Below, piece by piece: positions 56,401-64,000 of a stretch of DNA of 64,000 bases. Every line of letters starts with the position of its first letter. The first letter of the stretch is position 1. The notes below the pieces were generated by a model. The model did no database searches, had not been told where the DNA came from, and saw only the letters and a program-made list of their open reading frames with translations. This DNA is from Bryopsis sp. KO-2023 (Eukaryota; Chlorophyta; Ulvophyceae; Bryopsidales; Bryopsidaceae): positions 2,604,001 to 2,668,000 of the forward strand of contig BSYQ01000001.1 of the NCBI GenBank assembly GCA_030272585.1, read 5' to 3'. The position numbers were made by a program, and so were the translations under genes.

Positions 56401-59285
56401 AAAAATACAAAAATACCTTCAACACTTTCAGTGTGGATGAATATGTGGATGGCCGCCCAATGCCATTCTCCTCCAAGGCTTTCACCAATGTTGCCTCCGT
56501 GTATCTAGGCGGAGGGCTGGTGAAATGCTGGCTGGGGGTCACACTTTTTTTGGACACCATTTCGTTTTCAGCCAATAGAGCCAACACGTTTCCATGGCCC
56601 GACATCCAGCTGGCTTTGTCCTCTTCGTTGCTGGGACGGTACGCAGCCAGATATCCTTCGAAGGAAATTCGACTGTCCGTGGATCGCAACAGTACCTCCC
56701 TGTGGGAGCCCTCGATATCCACCGAAACCTGCACCATAAATCATCATTCAACGTTTCGGTAAAAATGTGTTCAAACGATATGGACATACGAGGAATTTGT
56801 TTAATCCACATTCAAAAATTGTGAATGATGATTTTGCTGCTTTCAGAACAACAAGCTTTTCAGGGCTCGTTTCCCCTCCCCCCCAAAAAAAACCAAAAAC
56901 ATAAACAGAAAACTCGTATTTCAACTGACGATTTCCCTCAGTTTCTTTGTCTAATTGTTCGTGCCAACCACCTGGATTATTCTGGCATCGCTCATTTGAC
57001 AAGCCATGCTCCTGTTCCAGATCAACTCATACAGTTTCACTTCGTCCCTCGGCATGGATTTCAGCTTTTGGGGTGTCAGCCTTGGATTGGTCGGTCGGAT
57101 CGCCTCGTGAGCCTCCTGGGCATTTTTGGCTTTCGACGAAAAGATCCTGGGGCTCTTGGGAACATAACGAGGTCCAAATGTGTCCTTCACGGTTCTTCTG
57201 ATATTCTCGATCGCTTCGAAAGACATCGATATAGAGTCCGTTCGCATGTATGTGATGAGGCCATCGCCTGAATTCCACCAAATTGTCATGAAAAAATACT
57301 TGTGGGTTTGCTCCCCAAACATGCTTTCCTCTTCAGCAATCAAGGGGCTCCCATACCGTTTGAATTGGCTCCTTCATACAAAGACTGCGCAAGCTTGTCT
57401 GTTCTGAAAGGGCTGAATCCCAACTTGTTCAAGGCCTCTTGCTGCAAAGTTGACGTCATGAACGGCGGCCTGGGCCGTCTCTTGGTTTCTTTCGAATCCA
57501 CCTTGGCCACCTCCAGACTCGCATTTTGGATCTTCTCCACTGCTGCTTGAGCTTCAGATTCGTTCTTCAAATCCATTTTTTGAAGCCTTTTGCCCCCGAT
57601 TTTAACCAAAAGAGCGTCGAATGCACCCCTGGCTGTGGCGAGCTTGGCTTCCACGCTCCAATACTCTGTCGGGATGAACTCCCGAATTTCAGTGTCCCTC
57701 TCACAAACAATTCGGAGGGCAACGGATTGCACTCGACCTGTCGAGACAAAAAAACCAAACCAGGTGATCAAAGAGACTGTAGGGTGAATCCGGCCTGTAT
57801 TCCCAGAGATTTCCAAAAGTAGGTTGTGGCAATACAACCATCACATCTCAAAAAGTTACATATTTTTGTTGGCAGAAGCAGAATAGACTGACAGAATTCT
57901 CTAGAATTTTCTAATTACTGATAATCAAAACTGCGGTCACACAAAAGACTGCAACTTGAAACGGAAATAAGTGATTGCCCACCGGCAGATTTTGCCCCCG
58001 GAAGCTTCCTCCAAAGAAGCGGAGATAATGTGAAGCCGACCAGATAATCCAGAGCCCTCCTAGCCAAATAGGCATCAATCAGTGCGGAACTAATCTGGCA
58101 TGGAGACACCCATCAACTCACATTCACATGACATAACATAACAAGATGATTTGACGTAATGCAGTGAGGCTTTGTATAAGTCAACATATAGTGTCCCCCC
58201 CCAGAAAAGATTGCCTTCACAACAGGGTTGAAACTTTGTCTTGCGACGGTGGTTTTAAACCTCATGGCCCAAGCTCAATTTAAACCATGGATGCTTTGTG
58301 ACTGACTACACACCATCAAACACACCATAGAAAAATACATAGCATTTTATTTGACGGCCCTACCTGTCTTGGATTCTTCATTGCCTTGAGCACAGCTTTT
58401 TTTGTCACTTCAGTGAAAGTGACACGCTCGATCTTCAATCCATCTGCAAGCAATCCTCGATCCTGAGCAAAAATAGTCACATAATGATATTTTCAAGCTT
58501 CATCAAAGTGAGTGCCCCCTAGTACATCATGCATCTCTTTCCATCAGCAAATTTGCCCCCCCCCAAAAAAAAAATAAAAATCTTCTGTAGACGAACACCA
58601 CACAAGCGCAAAGCAATAAAAAAGCCAAAACACACACACACACACACACCGGTGCTGATATATATACATTTTTTTCTGCACTGACCTTCAACTCTTGAAG
58701 GATATGCCATGAAATGGCTTCACCCTCCCTGTCGGGGTCAGTCGCCAGCACAAGTTTGTCAGACTCTTTGACATGACTTCCGATTCCCCTCAGCGTGCTG
58801 GCTCCTTTGCCGTTCATTTCCCAGGTGACATTCGTCCAGTCATCAGGACGAATGGATCCTCCTTTTGGTCTTAGATCTCGGATGTGACCATAGCTGGCCA
58901 ACACCTGGAGTCAGACCATGATCTTGTCAAAGCTGGATAAGGCTGGATACTAAATAAGAAAAAACAAAATAGAAAGGAACGGGTCTGATCGATCATAAAA
59001 GAAAATTGGAATTCCTTTGGGGTGTATATTCGAGATGTCCAAATATGATCTTTGGGCCCTTGGGCGATATCCGATAAGTGTGTGCATGATGTGTAGCTTT
59101 TCTAAAAATATGTGTTTTCAAAATATTGTATATATGTATATGTAAAACGAACGATTAAAAAAAATCATTAATTCTCGCACCGTGAAGTCAGATCCCACGT
59201 ATTTTTGGATTTTTTTTGCTTTGGCGGGTGATTCGACCACCATGACATGCGATGAGCAAGCCACAGCCATGGACCTCATCTGTTG
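53499..59285 (-). CDS. Bacterial-type DNA topoisomerase IA fused to two HMG boxes
   Basis: Many exons. The TOPRIM domain starts near 59270 (MVVESPAKAKKIQKYVG) and continues at 58904 with LASYGHIRDL and ATDPDREGEAI (acidic metal-binding triad). Following exons give ALIDAYLARRALDYLVGF, RVQSVALRIVCERDTEI, then near 57270 GLITYMRTDS with the catalytic Tyr, EAHEAIRPT, and PPRYTEATLVKALEENGIGR near 56480-56540. A C4 zinc ribbon (CPMC...CSNY...C) lies near 55570-55660. Next are two TopA C-terminal repeats (LRYGRFGPYIHC, IRKGRFSPYVKHG) and a Lys-rich linker. Two HMG boxes close the protein: SPPSAYICFIKSDRWNQV...GTEWRNLSEEEKRPF near 54600-54790, and VGPFIVFCAVHRAPVKA (54129-53969) joined to GQMWRDLDDSERAVYRRI (53606-53499). 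Type IA enzymes relax negative supercoils and are often organellar in plants. The extreme N-terminus is uncertain. Confidence 0.9.
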
Positions 59286-59549
59286 CCCAACGAAGCGCTG
59301 AGTTCAAAGACAGGCCACATAATATCTCAACCATGCGTTCCTTTAAAAAATCCATCATAAATCAAATTAAAAAGTTTAAACCCACCCACCACATGAGGTG
59401 ATAATAGAAAGAATGGATGAACAGCACAATTTTTTATTTTCATTTTTATTTTTCTCTGTACATGGATGAAGCATGATGCAAATTCTCCAACCCTGATTTC
59501 TCCAGGGTTGTTGAAAACATGTATCGAGGTGAAAGGAAAAAAAAAGAAT

Positions 59550-60130
59550 ATGTTGGGTTTCACCTGGGCTGGCCAGATTGCGCGGGGAATCCGGGAACAC
59601 CTCATCATTCGCATGTAGGGCATCGTCTGCTGGGATCACAAATGAAAGCCCTTCAACCTTGCAATTGTCAAAGAAGCACTGTTTTTCTGGACGATCAGTG
59701 AGTGCATATCGATCCTAGGGAGGATGCATGATGACTCTCCACCAAATCCACCCCCATGTTCGCAGCAAAAAAAAAAACAAGTCAACAGCAGCATCTCAAG
59801 TAACGGCTTGGTTTGTTGAGAGCGCACGCGCCGCCACGATCTCCGCACCCGTTTTCCAGCCAAATTTGGTAGGCAGTGGCCCGCTTGCCAACATGACAAC
59901 CTGAACCCCATGTCGCCACAGTTCAGGATTGGTGCACAGCATTCCGCATCTTTCCTTGAAGGGACCATTATGATCGTCTTCAGGGAATTGAGATCGTGGT
60001 TTGGATCTTGGCAGTCAGACTTACTCTGTTGGAGGAGGGCCCAAGCGAATCGCCACCAGCGATGCAAAGGGGATCGTGTTTTAGCTCCACCACCAGGTTT
60101 TTCCAGAGAACGGCTTTTGCCATGCATCGA
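59550..60130 (-). CDS. Unassigned minus-strand exons of an unknown protein (partial)
   Basis: Three pieces look coding on the minus strand: MAKAVLWKNLVVELKHDP then CIAGGDSLGPSSN (about 60030-60125), GPFKERCGMLCTNPELWRHG with VVMLASGPLPTKFGWKTG then EIVAARALSTNQAVT (about 59815-59960), and PEKQCFFDNCKVEGLSFVIP with ADDALHANDEVFPDSPRN (about 59560-59690). They share strand and order, and each has codon-like sequence without stops. I do not recognise the family. They could be an N-terminal extension of the topoisomerase or a small separate gene. The phase of the last donor does not fit the TOPRIM exon directly. Confidence 0.4.
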
Positions 60131-60269
60131 TCCAGATCAGGTCAGCTTTTCTCCACTTAGTTCGACATTCGGTTATCCATGGGCCTGAAATCAATGAAAT
60201 TTTCCAGGCAATGGGCTATGCTCATTATTTTATCATATATGTTGAGAAATTGTTGGGGTCATTTCGCAG

Positions 60270-61622
60270 CATTCTCGTGTGGCTCCGATGCCGATGAATC
60301 TGGATTCAAAATTTTGAGTGAGGAATCGATGCACTCTCGATACTTGAAGGTTTCCAATCGCAAGGTTGCTTATCCAAAAAGAGGTGATCGAACACAGGTG
60401 CATTCATAAACTGAACACTTGTGAATATGAGACTCATTCCCAGAATTCGACAAATTGATCGAAGATTCGCTCAAGACCTTGTCAGTACCCCAAAGCAATC
60501 AACAAGAAAAAAAGAGAGAGAAAAAACTACTGCTTGGAAAGACTTTTGTCTTGAAACGTGTTTTTCTTATCATTTCCGGGTGGGTTCCGTCAAACACGTC
60601 AAATAGCCCCGCTGGTGCCCTTTCCTTACTGATTAGCTGTTCTTTTGTTTCTTTTTTCTCACTCTAGGAAGAAGTCTATGAGTACGATGTTGTGTCCAGC
60701 AGGCACCCCCATTTTTGCGTGGTATTTCCATTCCATTCTGCAAAACCTGGCAAGCCTGCAGAGGTGACAACTCTCGACAAACAGCATTTTTGTCTTTAAT
60801 TGGTGTTGTACGCTACTCTCCACCAGAAAAATAATGGGAAGTGTGCACATCCAGGTGACTGTTTTAAGGGAGTACTGCCAAGGGCCCCACAGTCTGACAT
60901 TAAGCTTGCCAGCTGGGGGATTTGACCCCCAAAAGCACCATTCCAAGGAGGAATGCGCGCAGCAAGAGCTATCAGAAGAGGTGCCCCATTCGTTTGTGAA
61001 AAGAGGCTTGCATGTCTTTCGTTCCAATAGAAAATAATGAGTTCCTTGCATTGTTCATCTGGGATGTTGTGGATGATGTGTGTGGGTTGTGTCGATCAGG
61101 CTCAACTTGTTGGGGGGAAAACGGTGCCTTTGCTACCCCCAGATCACCCAGGATTCCCCGAAGTCAAGTGGTGTGCGAATCGATTTACTCCGTTTCTCTT
61201 GATTGATCCTGAGGTGCGGACTGCATGAACAATTCCCTTCAGCAGGTTTTTATTTTGACGAAATTGCCAAGTGTGCATGGGTGACCAGCCTGTTGCTAGG
61301 AAAGGAGTGGTGATATCAGATGACACTAATTAGTTGTATTGCCAGGAGGACAGTTCCCCCCTGACCCAGGATGCTGAAGAGTACATCGAGGTGAATGATT
61401 GGTAACCTCCGACTTTCCCCAGTGTTGACATTTTCGATAGCCAGCATACAAGTGGATTTATCGACGAGCTGAAATCATGACAGTCTTTTTGTATCCTTGT
61501 AGGTGCTGAGGGTGAGCGTGGATGAGTTCAAAAGAATGATGGTGGAAGGCAACATGCTGCCTCCCTCGATTGTGACCGCTAATGTTGCGTTTGACTATTT
61601 AATCCAGCATGGTTTTCTTTGA
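60270..61622 (+). CDS. Nudix hydrolase (5' exon unresolved)
   Basis: Exons 60270-60397, 60668-60763, 60855-60980, 61100-61213, 61346-61390 and 61503-61622 join in phase. An upstream exon with the ATG was not found. The pre-Nudix beta-sheet reads VYEYDVVSSRHPHFCVVVF. The Nudix box spans two exons: LPAGGFDPQKHHSKEECAQQ, ELSEE then AQLVGG. Against GX5EX7REUXEEXGU, the Arg is Gln and the last Gly is Gln, while the catalytic Glu pair (SEE) is kept. Layout resembles ADP-sugar or nucleoside-diphosphate-linked Nudix enzymes, which hydrolyse X-linked diphosphates. The substrate is undetermined. The terminal exon ends VAFDYLIQHGFL and its last 49 bp lie inside a tandem array. Confidence 0.82.
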
Positions 61623-61893
61623 TTGCTGGGACACTGCGACCGCTAATGTTGCGTTTGACTATTTAATCCAGCATGGTTTTCTTTGATTGCTGGGACACTG
61701 CGACCGCTAATGTTGCGTTTGACTATTTAATCCAGCATGGTTTTCTTTGATTGCTGGGACACTGCGACCGCTAATGTTGCGTTTGACTATTTAATCCAGC
61801 ATGGTTTTCTTTGATTGCTGGGACACTGCGACCGCTAATGTTGCGTTTGACTATTTAATCCAGCATGGTTTTCTTTGATTGCTGGGACACTGC
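61574..61893. repeat. Five exact tandem copies of a 64-bp unit
   Basis: Copies start at 61574, 61638, 61702, 61766 and 61830 and read as identical. The unit begins GACCGCTAATGTTGCGTTTG and ends GGGACACTGC. The first copy supplies the last 15 codons plus the stop of the Nudix gene. The other four are in its 3' UTR, each repeating that coding text and the TGA. Confidence 0.97.
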
Positions 61894-63507
61894 GGCAGCT
61901 TCCGTGTTAAAAAGAAAACAAAAAAGGCTGTGAAGAGCCGAGATTTGTAATCCGAAAAAGATTACACCCCATGTATTCCTCATGTGTGATAACGAATCAC
62001 ATTTATTCCAACCGACGCACAATTTAACATTTCCCTCCCTTTCCCCCCCTCCCAAATACAAAAAAAACAAAACTATGCTTGCTCCTTTACCCCCTTTCCT
62101 CCTAGGGATTCTGTGTGTCTTTTTTTTTTACCAGTAGCAGCTCTACTTCGATAGGTCTTTTTTTTTCATGTACAGGCGTATTTCAAATCTAAAAAAAAGG
62201 AAAAGAAAAAAATCAAATTTTAACTCATGGAACTAGAGCCGCAGTAGTAACTTGAGCCCAGGTTGCTATTAAAATCGTCAGAGAAGAGCACACAACAAAA
62301 TAAGAGGGAAGAAACCCATATCTATTTAACATGCAGATGCGTCACTTTTTTTTTCAAGTCTGTTGGCCACGAAGGAAGCTGATCACACTCCTATCGAGTG
62401 TTTTCTTTCTTTTTGGGGTGCGTTTCGTGTTTGTTTCCTTTCAAGCGAAAAGCAAGACACAGATATGCTTGTTTGGTTGTTTCCGATTTCTCTTTTTATC
62501 CAATGCCCTCCCCTCCCCCCCTTTCCCCTCAAAAGGCCCCCTTCACCACTCAGCCAGGGGTATCTTCCCATCGCCATTCTTTTTCTTTTTCGGCTTTTTT
62601 TTTTCCTTTCAAAATCCTCTTTAGCGAGCGACACAAAGTCCTGTCCAAAAAAAAAAAAAACAGTCCACATGTTTGCCCCCCCCCAACCCCCCCCCCCTTC
62701 CCCTCAGCTGGGCTCAGTTTCTTCTTCGAGGTTCACCTCGCTTAGACACAGAGCCATGGCATTCACTCGAAGTATATGTTCGAGATTTTATTCATGATCA
62801 CACCGGCCACCGGACATTAACTCACCCTTCCCCGCAAAAAAAAAGGTGACAAAGTAAAAACTCAAGTCCAGAATTACGACATGTGATGAGGACTTCGTGC
62901 TCCTCCCAATTCCGCCCAATTTATCAAATTTCGGATGTCTTTGTTTTACCATAGTTTTTTTTTTCTTCTTCTTGGCTTTATCCAGGGATGGGGTTATCAA
63001 ACAGCATAAATCGCCCCACGCCCCCATCCCCCAAAAAGGCATTTCTTCTCTTTCCTTTTTACATATATATATAAAGATAAATATATATTTGAATGATGCA
63101 TCCTACTCTTCCCCTTTGTTTACTTCACTCTACCCCCAAGTACAAATAAATAAACGCCCGACTCAAAACGAAAAATCTAGCATCTCTTCTTGTTTTTTGA
63201 CGTGCGTGGTGTTGCTTTTTTTTTCTGTTTCACCCTTTTCTTGCTTTTTTTTTCTGTTTCACCCTTTTCTTTCTTTTTCTTTTTTTTAATTTACCCGAAT
63301 CAATAAGAATCTGCAAGATGCTCTACAAAAAACCAAAAAAAAAAGAAACAGACAGACAGAAAATAAGAAAAAGGAAAAAAAAGAGGACTCGAAAGCATCC
63401 TTTCGACCCCCATTTCAAGGCATGAAATTAAGGTTACAAAGAAAACTACCCCGAAATCTTGGGGAGTCACCCCCCCCCCTTTCCCTCTCACACCACAATA
63501 CCAAATG
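61894..63507. other. Convergent intergenic region, homopolymer-rich
   Basis: Contains many T8-T10, A13 and C8-C9 runs, and two tandem copies of a TTGCTTTTTTTTTCTGTTTCACCC unit-like segment at 63214-63265. No exon recognised. It holds the 3' UTRs of the Nudix and Kunitz genes. Confidence 0.4.
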
Positions 63508-64000
63508 CTACCTGAGCCTCAGTTTCCGGTTTCCACCATTTTCGCACACGACTTTACACTCAGCTCTGGATGCAAATCTGTTGCTGTTCCCATCGCACCC
63601 ACTGTACAGAAAAGGCGTGCAGCCGTTTCTCCGAGAATCGAAGTAGTATCTCAACAGATATTCTTCAGGATCACAAGTGCCCGGATCAGGGCGCTGGGAA
63701 CATTGATCTAGTCCATGTACAATCTCCTGAGAATTGTGCGATGGCGTTTCTGGTACCGTGACCACGATCTCTGGCGGGGGAGCCGATATCACCAGTGCTG
63801 TTGGCTCAGCAAACCATATATCTACAGATTTAAAAAAAAAGAAGCATTTGCACACATGGATAAACAAAAGCCACCATCAATGCCAGAATTGTTTTCCACA
63901 TGTCTGGTCTCAGGCGGAACCCACGGCAGCTGACTGTGGTGTCTGTGCTGCCAGAGCCTAAGCTACTTCCCTCCCCCCAAAATTAAAAACAAAAATACGT
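63508..64000 (-). CDS. BPTI/Kunitz-domain protein (5' truncated by window)
   Basis: The terminal exon 63508-63821 encodes a Pro/Val/Thr-rich lead (ISAPPPEIVVTVPETP) and then one Kunitz domain to the stop. The six cysteines are in DQCSQRPDPGTC, NGCTPFLYSGC, ASRAECKVVC. Spacings are 8, 17, 7, 12 and 3, against the usual 8, 15, 7, 12, 3, so the reactive-site segment is two residues longer. The residue after the second Cys (P1 position) is Asp, unlike trypsin inhibitors with Lys or Arg. The core RYYFDS and CTPFLYSGC are typical. An upstream exon near 63845-63955 probably adds residues and the start is beyond the window. Probably secreted. Kunitz domains are mainly animal, making the find notable in a plant-like gene set. 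Confidence 0.8.

Noticed and set aside
61574..61893. CRISPR-like array
   Set aside because: The 64-bp units are contiguous with no unique spacers and contain coding sequence. The context is eukaryotic.

Overview
This is a nuclear window from an intron-rich microbial eukaryote. Introns are GT-AG, often 70-650 bp, with pyrimidine- or T-rich tracts before the acceptor. Genes lie on both strands, roughly one per 3 kb, and many short A/T and G/C homopolymer runs are present. A ciliary gene (CFAP299) implies a flagellated stage. A plant-type SIZ1 (SAP-PHD-PINIT), a plant-like type I metacaspase, a GTE-like bromodomain/NET protein, a bacterial-type topoisomerase IA and a possible S40-like protein suggest plant or algal affinity. 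BPTI/Kunitz and multidomain secreted SOD-like proteins are unusual for land plants. I do not assign a species.

Layout: snurportin-1 (-, 0.2-2.7 kb); type I metacaspase (+, 3.3-5.7); Nopp140/SRP40 (+, 7.4-9.0); an aberrant tRNA-Ala (-, 9.4) and a strong hairpin (9.7); EF-hand protein (+, 10.4-11.9); CFAP299 (+, 12.9-14.4); ML/NPC2-like secreted protein (-, 15.1-16.4); tyrosine-phosphatase-like protein (-, 18.2-20.6); RCHY1-like CHY/RING ubiquitin ligase (+, 21.2-23.1); S40-like protein (+, 25.5-27.1); SIZ1/PIAS-like protein (-, 30.1-36.1); secreted SOD-like/Cys-rich protein (-, 37.9-40.5); mitochondrial cyclophilin (+, 41.4-43.3); intact Ty3/gypsy LTR retrotransposon (-, 44.0-48.7); bromodomain-NET protein (+, 49.2-50.6); tubulin-folding cofactor B (-, 51.3-52.7); topoisomerase IA with two C-terminal HMG boxes (-, 53.5-59.3); Nudix hydrolase (+, 60.3-61.6) whose last exon is amplified in five exact 64-bp copies; Kunitz protein (-, 63.5 to the window edge).

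The genes are housekeeping functions (snRNP import, nucleolus, tubulin folding, ubiquitin and SUMO, cilium, DNA topology) rather than an operon-like system. The most unusual items are: (1) a TopA-HMG-HMG fusion; (2) a very compact, apparently recent Ty3/gypsy element whose single ORF starts on the last base of the 5' LTR; (3) a SIZ1 homologue with an intact PHD finger but an SP-RING that has lost most zinc ligands; (4) a SOD-fold secreted protein that keeps the structural disulfide but not the copper histidines; and (5) the amplified Nudix terminal exon.

Exon boundaries were read by eye. Where all exon lengths sum to a multiple of three (metacaspase, CFAP299, ML protein, RCHY1, S40-like, cyclophilin, bromodomain) I consider the model reliable. 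Others are given as spans.
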